This document shows positions 53,779-62,583 of a stretch of DNA of 64,000 bases, one piece after another. The stretch lies in assembly GCA_045647885.1 (NCBI GenBank), contig JAZRMX010000018.1, forward strand, positions 11,766-75,765. The letters run 5' to 3'. Positions within the stretch are counted from its first letter, which is position 1. Every line of letters starts with the position of its first letter. Below the pieces are notes generated by a model. That model ran no database searches. It had not been told where the DNA came from and saw only the letters and a program-made list of their open reading frames with translations. The stretch comes from HGM04593 sp045647885. GTDB taxonomy: Bacteria; Bacteroidota; Bacteroidia; Bacteroidales; Bacteroidaceae. The position numbers and the translations under genes were made by a program.

Positions 53779-55104
53779 ATGATAGATAAAACTGTATTCA
53801 AAGATAAAAAGGCTGTATACTATACGCTTGGTTGTAAACTGAATTTTTCGGAGACGGCAACCATTGAGCGTACTCTGCAGGAGGCCGGTATACGCACTGC
53901 GCGCCGCGGTGAGAAGGCTGATATTTGTGTTATTAACAGTTGTGCCGTAACGCAGGAGGCCGAAAAGAAGTGCCGCCAGGCTATTCATAAACTGGTTCGC
54001 CAACACCCCGGTGCTTACGTGGTGGTTACAGGCTGTTATGCGCAGCTTTCTCCCGAAAAACTCTCGAAGGAACTTGGTGTGGATGTGGTGCTTGGCATAG
54101 ATAAGAAGGGTAGTGTACTCGATTATCTGGGCAACCTTGAAAAGCACAGCGAGGGTGGAGAGTGGTATGCGCAGCCGTCGAAGGATGTACGTAATTTCGT
54201 GCATTCCTGTTCGCGTGGCGACCGTACGCGTTATTTCTTAAAAGTGCAGGATGGCTGTGATTATTTCTGTACTTACTGCACGATACCTTTTGCTCGAGGA
54301 CGCAGCCGCAATCCCAAGGTTGAGGAGCTTGTGGCACAGGCGCATCTCGCAGCATCGGAAGGTGGTAAGGAGATTGTTATCACCGGTGTGAATATTGGCG
54401 ATTTTGGCAAATCCACCGGTGAGAGCTTTGTCTCGCTTGTGAAGGCTCTCGATGGTGTCGAGGGTATAGAACGCTATAGAATTTCTTCTATAGAGCCCAA
54501 CCTTATAACTGACGAGATTATAGATTATATGGCGCACTCACGCGCTTTTATGCCTCATTTGCACATTCCTCTGCAGGCCGGTAGCGACGAGGTTCTTAAA
54601 CTTATGCACCGCCGTTACGACACTGCATTTTTCGCCGAGAAGATAGCTACAGTGCGCCGTCTTTTGCCCGATGCTTTCATTGGTGTGGATGTTATTGTGG
54701 GTACACGTGGAGAGAGTGAGGAACTTTTTGAGCAGGCTTATGAATTTATCAAGGGGCTCGACATATCCCAACTCCACGTTTTTAGCTACTCGGAGAGGCC
54801 CGGTACACGCGCTTTGAAGATAGATGGTGCTGTTTCGCCTGCCGAGAAGCATTGCCGTAGCCGCAGACTTATTGAACTTTCCGAGGAGAAACGCATTGCC
54901 TTTTATGAGCGTTACATTGGCCGCGAAGCTGTTGTGCTTTTCGAGAAACCGCGTTCCGGTATGCCTATGGGCGGTTTTACCGATAATTATATTCGTGTGG
55001 AGATGGAGAGCAACCCTGGTTTTGTGAATCGTCTTGTGCGTGTGCGCTTGGGCGGTTTTACCGAGGATAAACAGGCTCTCACGGTTGCCGAGGTTTTGGA
55101 ATGA
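53779..55104 (+). CDS. mtaB: tRNA t6A37 methylthiotransferase MtaB
   Basis: 441 residues of the MiaB-like family. The UPF0004 domain has VYYTLGCKLNFSE and INSCAVTQEAE with three cluster cysteines; the radical SAM domain has CDYFCTYCTIPFARGRSR; a TRAM domain ends the protein. TLGCKLNFSET is the MtaB rather than MiaB form. It converts t6A37 to ms2t6A37 in tRNAs reading ANN codons. Two -7-like boxes precede it, and the ATG at 53779 is chosen over an in-frame TTG at 53749. Its last base pairs overlap the next frame. Confidence 0.92.
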   Translation: MIDKTVFKDKKAVYYTLGCKLNFSETATIERTLQEAGIRTARRGEKADICVINSCAVTQEAEKKCRQAIHKLVRQHPGAYVVVTGCYAQLSPEKLSKELGVDVVLGIDKKGSVLDYLGNLEKHSEGGEWYAQPSKDVRNFVHSCSRGDRTRYFLKVQDGCDYFCTYCTIPFARGRSRNPKVEELVAQAHLAASEGGKEIVITGVNIGDFGKSTGESFVSLVKALDGVEGIERYRISSIEPNLITDEIIDYMAHSRAFMPHLHIPLQAGSDEVLKLMHRRYDTAFFAEKIATVRRLLPDAFIGVDVIVGTRGESEELFEQAYEFIKGLDISQLHVFSYSERPGTRALKIDGAVSPAEKHCRSRRLIELSEEKRIAFYERYIGREAVVLFEKPRSGMPMGGFTDNYIRVEMESNPGFVNRLVRVRLGGFTEDKQALTVAEVLE

Positions 55105-55121
55105 TTAAAGAGCGCCATCCG

Positions 55122-56153
55122 ATGAAGAAGAACGTTGCTGTAGTGATATTGAACTATAATGGTGCGGAGATGCTTGAGCGTTTCCTTCCTTCTGTGGTGC
55201 AGAATACGCCCGAAGCCCGTATAGTGGTTGCCGACAACGGTTCTACCGATAATTCTGTGGCGGTGGTGCGCGAATCCTTTCCAATGGTTGAGGTTTTGGA
55301 GTTAGGTGCGAATTTTGGTTATGCCGAGGGGTATAACCGTGCGCTTGCTGCTGTTACCGCCGACTATTTTGTGTTGCTGAATAGCGATGTTGAGGTTACT
55401 CGTGGGTGGCTTGCGCCTCTTGTTGAGTGTGTGGAGGGTGATAGCTCTGTTGTTGCTTGCCAACCAAAGATCCTCGATTATAAGAATAAAAAGCATTTTG
55501 AGTATGCCGGAGCGTCGGGTGGTTTTATAGATGCTTATGGTTATCCATTCTGTCGTGGGCGTTTGTTCGATACGGTGGAGGAGGATTGTGGGCAGTACAA
55601 TGATGCCTGCCCGGTTTTTTGGGCAACGGGTGCTGCTCTTTTGGTGCGTGCTTCGGCTTTTTGGGAGGCCGGTGGTTTCGACGGGCGTTTCTTTGCACAT
55701 ATGGAAGAGATTGACCTCTGCTGGCGTTTGCTTGCCCGTGGCGGTAAGATTATGGCTATGCCTGCAAGTGTGGTGTATCACGTTGGTGGTGCCACTTTAC
55801 AAAAGAGCAATCCCAAAAAGACTTATCTGAATTTCCGCAATAATCTTTTGTTGTTGTATAAGAATTTGCCTTGCGGTAAGCTGCAACGTGTGCAACGTGT
55901 GCGTCGTCTGCTCGATTATGTGGCCGCTCTGAAATTTTTGTTTACCGGGAATTGGGACGATTTCTGGGCTGTGGTGCGTGCTCGCAGGGATTTCCAGCGT
56001 ATGAAAAACGATTTTGCGGTGTCGCGTGCCGAAAATATGTCAAAAACCGTGGTTGCAGAGCCCGAAGGACTTTTCTCTTTCTCGCTCCTTTGGCAATATT
56101 TCTTTAAACGCCGCCGCGCCTTTCAGCTGCTGCCGAAAAATAACGATAAATAA
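55122..56153 (+). CDS. Family 2 glycosyltransferase (rhamnosyltransferase-like)
   Basis: 343 residues: KKNVAVVILNYNGAEMLERF, VADNGSTDNSV and FVLLNSDVEVTRGWL, with the FWATGAALLVRASAF and HMEEIDLCWRLLARG blocks of the WbbL group. A basic C-terminal helix (FFKRRRAFQLL) may associate with the membrane. An alternative start at 55101 (MIKERHP) overlaps the mtaB stop by four bases; the ATG at 55122 gives the more usual N-terminus. It is isolated from the capsule locus, so it may serve another glycan. Confidence 0.87.
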   Translation: MKKNVAVVILNYNGAEMLERFLPSVVQNTPEARIVVADNGSTDNSVAVVRESFPMVEVLELGANFGYAEGYNRALAAVTADYFVLLNSDVEVTRGWLAPLVECVEGDSSVVACQPKILDYKNKKHFEYAGASGGFIDAYGYPFCRGRLFDTVEEDCGQYNDACPVFWATGAALLVRASAFWEAGGFDGRFFAHMEEIDLCWRLLARGGKIMAMPASVVYHVGGATLQKSNPKKTYLNFRNNLLLLYKNLPCGKLQRVQRVRRLLDYVAALKFLFTGNWDDFWAVVRARRDFQRMKNDFAVSRAENMSKTVVAEPEGLFSFSLLWQYFFKRRRAFQLLPKNNDK

Positions 56154-56165
56154 AAACACAATTAT

Positions 56166-56870
56166 ATGGAAACAGCATTGTACTTGTTGCCGGTGACACT
56201 TGGCGACACCCCCATAAATAATGTTCTTCCGCAGTATAATGCCGAGGTTATCTCCGGTATACGCCACTTTATAGTGGAGGATGTGCGTTCGGCGCGTCGC
56301 TTCCTGCGTGCGGTAGACAGCAAGTTCGACATTGACGGGTCGCAGTTCTTTGAACTGAACAAGCATACTTCCCCTGCCGATATTGCCGGTTTCTTGAAAC
56401 CTTTACAGGATGGAAAGCCTATGGGAGTTATCTCGGAAGCCGGTTGCCCTGCCGTAGCCGACCCCGGTGCCGACGTAGTGGCTATAGCACAGCGCAAGGG
56501 GCTTAAGGTTGTGCCGCTTGTTGGTCCTTCGAGTATAATTCTTTCGGTTATGGCATCGGGGTTCAACGGGCAGAGTTTTGCGTTTCACGGTTACTTGCCC
56601 ATAAAGCCCGAAGAGCGTGCGAAGAAATTGCGTCAGTTGGAGCAAAGAGTTTATGGCGAGGAGCAGACACAGCTTTTTATAGAAACTCCTTACCGCAATA
56701 ACAAGATGGTGGAGGATATTCTAAAGACCTGTCGCCCACAAACAAAGCTATGTATTGCTGCCAATCTCACTTGTGCCGACGAATATGTGTGTACCCGCAC
56801 GGTGAAGGAGTGGAAGAACCGTGTTCCCGACCTCTCTAAAATTCCCTGCATATTCCTTATATATAAATAA
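56166..56870 (+). CDS. RsmI-like SAM-dependent methyltransferase (tetrapyrrole methylase fold)
   Basis: 234 residues, shorter than E. coli RsmI (about 286). Family blocks: ALYLLPVTLGDTPINNVLP, VISEAGCPAVADPGADVVAI, VVPLVGPSSIILSVMASGF and FHGYLPIKPEERAK. The LGD phrase and the GxPxxxDPG loop are where SAM binds. RsmI methylates the ribose of C1402 of 16S rRNA; this shorter Bacteroidota version may do the same, but that is not proven here. It follows the GT2 gene by 12 bases. Confidence 0.85.
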   Translation: METALYLLPVTLGDTPINNVLPQYNAEVISGIRHFIVEDVRSARRFLRAVDSKFDIDGSQFFELNKHTSPADIAGFLKPLQDGKPMGVISEAGCPAVADPGADVVAIAQRKGLKVVPLVGPSSIILSVMASGFNGQSFAFHGYLPIKPEERAKKLRQLEQRVYGEEQTQLFIETPYRNNKMVEDILKTCRPQTKLCIAANLTCADEYVCTRTVKEWKNRVPDLSKIPCIFLIYK

Positions 56871-56994
56871 GCGGAATATATAAGCTGAAGTTCTTTTTTG
56901 TCGCATTTTGAGCTTTTATTGTGCATAAAATGAACAATGATGGGGTTAATTCAACACTTTTTACGTTAAAAAGTTTTCTTTATATCAGGCTTGT

Positions 56995-57046
56995 TGCACA
57001 AAAGGTTTATCTTTGTGCAGTGAATTGAGGGAAAACTCCCTTTTTT
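56995..57046 (+). promoter_or_regulatory. FadL gene promoter with palindrome and leader hairpin
   Basis: The -7 box TATCTTTG (57008-57015) lies inside an inverted repeat TGCACAAA (56995-57002) / TTTGTGCA (57012-57019), so a dimeric regulator could bind over it. In the leader AGGGA/TCCCT at 57028-57041, followed by T's to 57046, forms a small hairpin. The rest of the 211-base gap contains another A/T inverted repeat ACTTTTTA/TAAAAAGT (56956-56974), perhaps a terminator for the previous gene. No clean -33 TTTG is seen. Confidence 0.5.
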
Positions 57047-57081
57047 GAGAACAGACTAACAACTTTTTAAATTTTATATTT

Positions 57082-58350
57082 ATGATGAAAAGAGTTCTTT
57101 CTACTATTGCAGTAGCTTCATTTGCAATCGCATCGTTTGCAGGTGGTCTTTTGACAAACACAAACCAGAGTGCATCGTTCGTACGTAACCCTGCTCGTTA
57201 CGCTTCTTTGGAGACCGATGCTATTTACTTCAACCCCGCAGGTTCTGCTTTCTTCAACGAGGGCTGGTCTTTATCGGGTAACTGGCAGATGATTTGGCAG
57301 CAGCGTGATGTTGAGAACGGTGGTAAAACTTACGAGGGTAAAGTTTATGTTCCCTGTATGCCCACTTTCTTTGCTGCTTACAAAACCGGCGACTGGACAT
57401 TCAGCGGTTTCTTCGGAATGCCTGGTGGTGGCGGTAACGCACAGTTCGAGAACGGTCTTCCTATGTTCAATACTTTGGGTGCAGGTTTCTTGGCTGGTAC
57501 TCCTTTGCAGGCTGTTTCTAATTTTGAGTCAACACAGTACCTTTTTGCTCTTCAACTTGGTGCAGCTTACCAGATTAACGAGTATTTCTCGGTTTATGGT
57601 GGTATTCGTGCCAACTACACAAGCTTGAGCTACGAGGGTGCTATCGACGCTATACATCCTGTTACCGGCGCAACAATGACTAACCTTCTTTCACTCGAAC
57701 TTCAGCAGACAGGTCTTGCTTTTGCTCCCATCCTCGGTGTTAATGCAAAGTTGGACAAATTGAACATCGGTGTTAAGTATGAGTTCCGCGCTGTTAACAC
57801 AATAAAGAACGATACAAAGACTTTGTCAAGCCAGGGTAAGAACATTATCGGTCTTGTGGGTCTTGCAATGCCCTCTTTGGCCTCTTTGGACGACAATCAG
57901 GAGTTCCGCAACGACGCTCCCACTAAACTTTCTATCGGTGCTTCTTACGATATCTGCGACCGCGTAAAAGTTATGGGTGCCAGTGTTTACTACTTTGACA
58001 AGGAGGCTAAAATTGAGTCTTTGATTGGCAAGGAGAATACTATGGAGAAGTTGACAAGCAATACATACGAATTGCTCGCCGGTGTTGAGGTTAAGGTTAC
58101 CGACAAACTCCTCCTCTCTTCCGGTATCCAGTTCAGCGACTTCGGTGTCAACGAGAGCTACTTGAGTGATGTTTCTTTCATCGACGACTCATTTATGGTA
58201 GGTTTCGGTGGTAAGTACAGCTTGAACGAGAAGTGCGATTTGAACTTCGGTGCTTGCTATGCTAACTACGCTCACGGTAAGGGTGCTACAGGTTCTACTT
58301 ACTTGCGTAAGACTTACAACGTTGCAGTTGGTGTAGACTTCCGTCTCTAA
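57082..58350 (+). CDS. FadL/OMPP1/TodX-type outer-membrane transport protein
   Basis: 422 residues. Signal peptide MMKRVLSTIAVASFAIASFA then GGLLTNTNQSASFVRNPARY and ETDAIYFNPAGSAFF, the N-terminal plug/NPA signature of FadL family porins. The remaining sequence alternates as a beta-barrel (LALQLGAAYQINEYFSVYGG-like strands) and ends in FRL, an outer-membrane insertion signal with near-terminal Phe. FadL proteins admit long-chain fatty acids or other hydrophobic compounds. Codon use is rich in preferred codons, suggesting high expression. Confidence 0.9.
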   Translation: MMKRVLSTIAVASFAIASFAGGLLTNTNQSASFVRNPARYASLETDAIYFNPAGSAFFNEGWSLSGNWQMIWQQRDVENGGKTYEGKVYVPCMPTFFAAYKTGDWTFSGFFGMPGGGGNAQFENGLPMFNTLGAGFLAGTPLQAVSNFESTQYLFALQLGAAYQINEYFSVYGGIRANYTSLSYEGAIDAIHPVTGATMTNLLSLELQQTGLAFAPILGVNAKLDKLNIGVKYEFRAVNTIKNDTKTLSSQGKNIIGLVGLAMPSLASLDDNQEFRNDAPTKLSIGASYDICDRVKVMGASVYYFDKEAKIESLIGKENTMEKLTSNTYELLAGVEVKVTDKLLLSSGIQFSDFGVNESYLSDVSFIDDSFMVGFGGKYSLNEKCDLNFGACYANYAHGKGATGSTYLRKTYNVAVGVDFRL

Positions 58351-58376
58351 TAAATTAGATTTTTTTATATAAATTG

Positions 58377-58405
58377 AGAGGTGCCGCGCAATGCGCGGCA
58401 CCTCT
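58377..58405 (+). terminator. Strong hairpin after the FadL gene
   Basis: AGAGGTGCCGCGC (58377-58389) pairs perfectly with GCGCGGCACCTCT (58393-58405) around a three-base loop, 26 bases past the stop. The T-run that follows is poor (TGTAG), but TTTTTTT precedes it. The rest of the 184-base convergent gap to uvrB has no clear feature. Confidence 0.7.
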
Positions 58406-58534
58406 TGTAGTTATGCAGGGTGGTGATTGTATATTTTTGTGCGCCTAGTTCTTATGTCTCATCTATATTTGAGTGGACACACCGGTGAGCCTCTACAATA
58501 AGATTGTTCATAGCTATTATCCCCCCAAAAAAAC

Positions 58535-60565
58535 TTATCCCTCTTTTTTCTTTAGAATCTCTTGCAGTTTGAACATTTCGTCGCGGTATTGTGCAGCCTC
58601 AATAAACTCCATTTTGGCAGCAGCCTCGTTCATCAGGCGGCGTGTGCGCTCGATGCTTTTTTGCAACTGCGCAGGGCTCATATATTCCACGATGGGGTCG
58701 CAGGCAATGGCCGTGGTAATGTTCTCTTCGGAGTACATACGGGGGAGTTTGTTGTTTTCTTTTTCTTTCTTTTCCGATATCAGCGCGTTGCTTATCTCTT
58801 TCTTTATGGGTGTTGGGGTGATACCGTGCTTTTTGTTGAAGGCCATCTGTTTTTCGCGTCGGCGGTTGGTTTCGTCAATGGTCTTCTGCATACTGTCGGT
58901 AATGCTGTTTGCATAGAATATCACGTGGCCGTTTACGTTACGCGCAGCACGGCCTGCGGTCTGTGTGAGCGAGCGATGGTCGCGAAGGAAACCGGAAATG
59001 TCGGCATCAATAATGGCGACGAGTGATACCTCGGGTATGTCGAGACCTTCGCGAAGGAGGTTTACTCCAATTAATACATCGTATATGCCGGTGCGCAGGT
59101 CGGTCATTATCTGTATGCGATCGAGAGTGTCTATGTCGCTGTGTATATAGTTGCAGCGTACTCCTTTGTCTGTGAGGTATTCGTTGAGCTCTTCGGCCAT
59201 ACGCTTGGTTAGGGTGGTGATGAGTACGCGTTCGTCACGTTTTACACGTGTACGCACCTCTTCCATAATATTGTCGACCTGGTTCTCCTTTGGACGTACC
59301 TCTATCAAAGGGTCGAGCAATCCGGTGGGGCGTATAACCTGGTCCACGACTATACCTTCGCTCTGTTGTAGCTCGTAGTCGGCTGGGGTTGCGCTCACAT
59401 ATATGACCTGGTGGGTGAGTTCGGTGAATTCCTCGAACTTTAATGGGCGGTTGTCAAACGCGGCAGGCAGGCGGAATCCGTACTCTACAAGGTTCTTTTT
59501 GCGTGCGCGATCGCCGCCGTACATTGCGTGTATCTGTGGTACGCTTACGTGGCTCTCGTCTATGATGAGTAGAAAATCATCGGGGAAAAAGTCGAGCAGG
59601 CAGTAGGGGCGTGTGCCGGCTTCGCGGCCGTCAAAGTAGCGCGAATAGTTTTCTATGCCGGAGCAATGCCCAAGTTCGCGCAGCATTTCAATGTCGTATG
59701 TTACGCGCTCGTGGAGTCGCTTGGCTTCGAGCGGTTTGCCTATTTCGTTGAAATACTCTTCGCGCTCCATAAGGTCCTTCTCAATCTCCTTTATTGCCCG
59801 TTCGGTACTCTCTTTGGTGGTCATAAAGAGGTTGGCCGGGTATATCTTGTAATCGTCAAAGGTGGCGAGGCGTGTTCCTGTGGTGCTGTCTATCTCTTCA
59901 ATGCTGTCAATGTCGTCGTCCCAGAATGTAATGCGCAGCACGTGGTCGCTGTAGGCAAGGCTCACCTCTACGGTGTCGCCTTTTACACGGAAGTTTCCGC
60001 GGTTCAGGTCAAGGTCGTTACGGGTGTAAAGGCTGCCCACAAGCTTGCGCAGGAATACGTTGCGGTCGAGCTTGTCGCCGGTCTTAATCTCTATTACGTT
60101 GTTGTAGAAATCGGCTGGGTTGCCCATACCATAGATGCACGACACGGAGGATATGACAACAACATCCTTTCGCCCCGAAAGGAGCGATGATGTTGCTGCA
60201 AGACGCAGCTTGTCAATTTCATCGTTTATTGCAAGGTCCTTCTCTATGTATGTGTCGCTCGATGGCAGGTAGGCCTCGGGCTGGTAGTAGTCGTAGTACG
60301 ATACATAGTATTCCACGGCATTGTGGGGGAAGAACCCTTTGAACTCGTTGTAGAGCTGTGCCGCAAGGGTCTTGTTATGGCTCAAGATGAGGGTGGGGCG
60401 GTTAATCTCCTTTATCACATTGGCTATGGTGAAGGTTTTTCCCGAGCCTGTAACACCTAAAAGGGTTTGGGCAGGGGTACCGGCCTTTATGCCTTCGACA
60501 AGTTGCGAGATGGCTTCGGGTTGGTCGCCCATAGGGGTATATTCCGATTCTAATTTGAATTTCAT
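58535..60565 (-). CDS. uvrB: Excinuclease ABC subunit UvrB
   Basis: 676 residues. Walker A is GVTGSGKT at residues 37-44; the beta-hairpin region has YYVSYYDYYQPEAYLP; helicase motifs include DESHVSVPQ, YVSATPADYEL and QTAGRAARN; the C-terminal UVR domain is DAAKMEFIEAAQYRDEM-like (AAKMEFIEAAQYRDEM). UvrB receives the damaged site from UvrA and recruits UvrC in nucleotide excision repair. Length and motif order are normal. It is convergent with the FadL gene and divergent from bamD. Confidence 0.96.
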   Translation of the reverse strand: MKFKLESEYTPMGDQPEAISQLVEGIKAGTPAQTLLGVTGSGKTFTIANVIKEINRPTLILSHNKTLAAQLYNEFKGFFPHNAVEYYVSYYDYYQPEAYLPSSDTYIEKDLAINDEIDKLRLAATSSLLSGRKDVVVISSVSCIYGMGNPADFYNNVIEIKTGDKLDRNVFLRKLVGSLYTRNDLDLNRGNFRVKGDTVEVSLAYSDHVLRITFWDDDIDSIEEIDSTTGTRLATFDDYKIYPANLFMTTKESTERAIKEIEKDLMEREEYFNEIGKPLEAKRLHERVTYDIEMLRELGHCSGIENYSRYFDGREAGTRPYCLLDFFPDDFLLIIDESHVSVPQIHAMYGGDRARKKNLVEYGFRLPAAFDNRPLKFEEFTELTHQVIYVSATPADYELQQSEGIVVDQVIRPTGLLDPLIEVRPKENQVDNIMEEVRTRVKRDERVLITTLTKRMAEELNEYLTDKGVRCNYIHSDIDTLDRIQIMTDLRTGIYDVLIGVNLLREGLDIPEVSLVAIIDADISGFLRDHRSLTQTAGRAARNVNGHVIFYANSITDSMQKTIDETNRRREKQMAFNKKHGITPTPIKKEISNALISEKKEKENNKLPRMYSEENITTAIACDPIVEYMSPAQLQKSIERTRRLMNEAAAKMEFIEAAQYRDEMFKLQEILKKKEG

Positions 60566-60696
60566 CCTTTCTGCATTTTAACTTGCGAATATACTAATAA
60601 AAAAGATATTGCCGCTGTTATCCATTTCCTTATCTTGTTTTTTTGTTTTTTTTAGTTTTATTTACTTTTTTGTATCAAATAATAACTTGCGCGGGG

Positions 60697-60727
60697 TTGT
60701 GTTTTTGTGTGAAAAGTACTATCTTTG
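60697..60727 (+). promoter_or_regulatory. Putative promoter of bamD-rpoZ-DUF4293
   Basis: TTG at 60697-60699, 20 bases of spacer, TATCTTTG at 60720-60727. The transcript would begin about 60734, excluding the upstream in-frame start at 60609 and supporting the ATG at 60798. Confidence 0.65.
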
Positions 60728-60797
60728 CAGGCAATTTATAATTTATTGCGGTAAAAGGGTACTTGCTGGTGCTTTTCTGCTGTGTAAAAAGGATGAA

Positions 60798-61613
60798 ATG
60801 AGAATACTTTCCAACATATTTGTTTTATTGGCAATTGCAACCTTGTTCTCTTGTACATCGTACGACAAGGTTATGAAAAGTGTCGACTTGGAATATAAGT
60901 ACGAGGAGGCAAAGGCGCTTTATATGACTGGGGAGTATAATAAGGCTGCAACGCTCATTGAGGGCATAGTTACCTTGTTTAAAGGTAGCGACAAAGCCGA
61001 CGAGTCAATGTTCCTGTTGGCAATGTGCTATTATCGTTCGGGCGACTATGATACTGCATCGCAGTGTTTCAAGGCTTGTTATAGCAATTATCCCCGTGGC
61101 CGTTATGCCGAACTTGCACGCTTCTATTCGGGAAAGTCTTTGTATAAAGGCATATTGGAGCCTGCGCTCGACCAGACAAACACTTATACCGCAATTGAGG
61201 AACTGCAGCTTTTTATGGAGTATTATCCTTTGAGCAGCTATTCCGATGAGGCGCAGAGTATGATGTTCGATATGCACGATGTGCTGGTGATGAAGGAGTA
61301 TCAGTCGGCAAAGTTGTATTACGACCTGGGCGACTATATGGCCTACATGGGAAATAACTATCAGGCTTGTATATTGACAGCGCAGAATGCCTTGAAGGAT
61401 TATCCTTATACAAAACTGCGCGAAGACTTGCAGATGCTTATTCTGCGCGCGCGCTACGAGATGGCCAGCAAGAGTGTTGCCGAAAAGCAACCCGAACGTT
61501 ATCGCGAGGCAATAGATGAATTCTATGCGTTCAAGAATGAGTTCCCTGCGAGCAAATATATGAAAGAGGCCGAGGGCTATTTCAAAAAGTCACTTGCGGC
61601 AATTGAGGACTAA
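60798..61613 (+). CDS. bamD: Outer-membrane assembly lipoprotein BamD
   Basis: 271 residues. Signal peptide and lipobox MRILSNIFVLLAIATLFS then Cys19. The rest is tetratricopeptide-like helices (EAKALYMTGEYNKAATLIEG, SMFLLAMCYYRSGDYDTASQ, AYMGNNYQACILTAQNALKD), the five-TPR plan of BamD, which works with BamA in inserting beta-barrels. A frame going back to 60609 adds 63 unlikely residues and overlaps the promoter. Confidence 0.92.
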   Translation: MRILSNIFVLLAIATLFSCTSYDKVMKSVDLEYKYEEAKALYMTGEYNKAATLIEGIVTLFKGSDKADESMFLLAMCYYRSGDYDTASQCFKACYSNYPRGRYAELARFYSGKSLYKGILEPALDQTNTYTAIEELQLFMEYYPLSSYSDEAQSMMFDMHDVLVMKEYQSAKLYYDLGDYMAYMGNNYQACILTAQNALKDYPYTKLREDLQMLILRARYEMASKSVAEKQPERYREAIDEFYAFKNEFPASKYMKEAEGYFKKSLAAIED

Positions 61614-61650
61614 TATATTATAGAGTATAATTTAACAATTAGATAAAGAC

Positions 61651-61986
61651 ATGGATTACAAAAAAAGCAATGCTCCCACAAACACTGTTACACGCAACAT
61701 GGCAGATTTTGTGACTGAGACAGGTAATGTTTATGAGTCGGTAGCTATTATCGGCAAGCGTTCGAACCAGATTGCAACTGAAATGAAAGAGGAGTTGCTG
61801 AAGAAACTCAACGAGTTCTCTTCATCTACCGATAACCTTGAAGAGCAGTTCGAGAACCACGAGCAGATTGAGATTTCTCGTTTCTACGAGCGTCTTCCCA
61901 AACCCACACTTATTGCTGCGCAAGAATTCATTGAGGGTAAGGTATATTTCCGCGATCCTTCGAAAGAGGCTGCCGAGGAGGTGTGA
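61651..61986 (+). CDS. rpoZ: RNA polymerase omega subunit (Bacteroidota type)
   Basis: 111 residues, MDYKKSNAPTNTVTRNMADF at the N-terminus, then VYESVAIIGKRSNQIATEMK, the conserved omega core (SxxIxxxRxxQI-like), and an acidic C-terminus. Bacteroidota omega is divergent from the E. coli protein but the RSNQIA block and the position after bamD identify it. It ends with its stop overlapping the region just before the DUF4293 start. Confidence 0.85.
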   Translation: MDYKKSNAPTNTVTRNMADFVTETGNVYESVAIIGKRSNQIATEMKEELLKKLNEFSSSTDNLEEQFENHEQIEISRFYERLPKPTLIAAQEFIEGKVYFRDPSKEAAEEV

Positions 61987-61988
61987 TT

Positions 61989-62471
61989 ATGAAATTCCGT
62001 TTTTATCAGCTTTATTATCTTGCAGCCGTGGTGCTGCTTATTGTTGCGATGTGCGGTAGCGTGTTGAGCGTTGTTGCTCCCAGTGGCGCTACATACATCA
62101 TAAACAACTTTTCGCTGTTGAAGCCCGATGCAACGGTTTCATATTCTGTGGTGGCACTTGGTGTTGTGCTTGTGGTAGCTACAGCTGTGAACCTGTTTGG
62201 CCTTCTCGTGTCGTTATTCAGTAATTTTGAACTGCAGAAAAGAATATCTATATTGTCTATGCTTTTGATTACAGGGTATTACATCCTGTTATCGATATAT
62301 GTTCTTATTGTGATTAACAGCGATGATGCGTTGACAACACTCAACTTGGAATCGGGTGGAGTGCTCTATCCGTTTACTGCGTTGGTGCTTAATTTTATGG
62401 CTTTTCTGGCGGCACGCCGCACCGAGGCGCAGATTCTTGCAAAAGCTTCGGGCTTCCGCTTGAGAGATTGA
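61989..62471 (+). CDS. DUF4293 family membrane protein
   Basis: 160 residues with four hydrophobic segments (YLAAVVLLIVAMCGSVLSVV, VALGVVLVVATAVNLFGLLV, ILSMLLITGYYILLSIYVLI, FTALVLNFMAFLAARRT), the DUF4293 pattern. It is restricted to Bacteroidota and typically follows rpoZ. The function is unknown. The ATG at 61989 is preferred over the in-frame GTG at 61983, which overlaps the rpoZ stop. Confidence 0.82.
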   Translation: MKFRFYQLYYLAAVVLLIVAMCGSVLSVVAPSGATYIINNFSLLKPDATVSYSVVALGVVLVVATAVNLFGLLVSLFSNFELQKRISILSMLLITGYYILLSIYVLIVINSDDALTTLNLESGGVLYPFTALVLNFMAFLAARRTEAQILAKASGFRLRD

Positions 62472-62497
62472 TTATTTAGTACAGCAATTGATATGTT

Positions 62498-62530
62498 GAA
62501 AGGATGCTTATGCATCCTTTCTTTTTTTTT
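62498..62530 (+). terminator. Strong terminator after the bamD-rpoZ-DUF4293 unit
   Basis: GAAAGGATGC (62498-62507), loop TTAT, GCATCCTTTC (62512-62521), then nine T's. A textbook intrinsic terminator 27 bases past the stop. Confidence 0.92.
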
Positions 62531-62583
62531 ACAACTTTTTCATTCCTGCACTTGTTCTTTTTTAAACCAAAAGATTTTGTAGA

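Noticed and set aside
60609..60797. N-terminal extension of BamD
   Set aside because: It spans the promoter at 60697-60727 and would hide the lipobox; the start at 60798 fits the lipoprotein.
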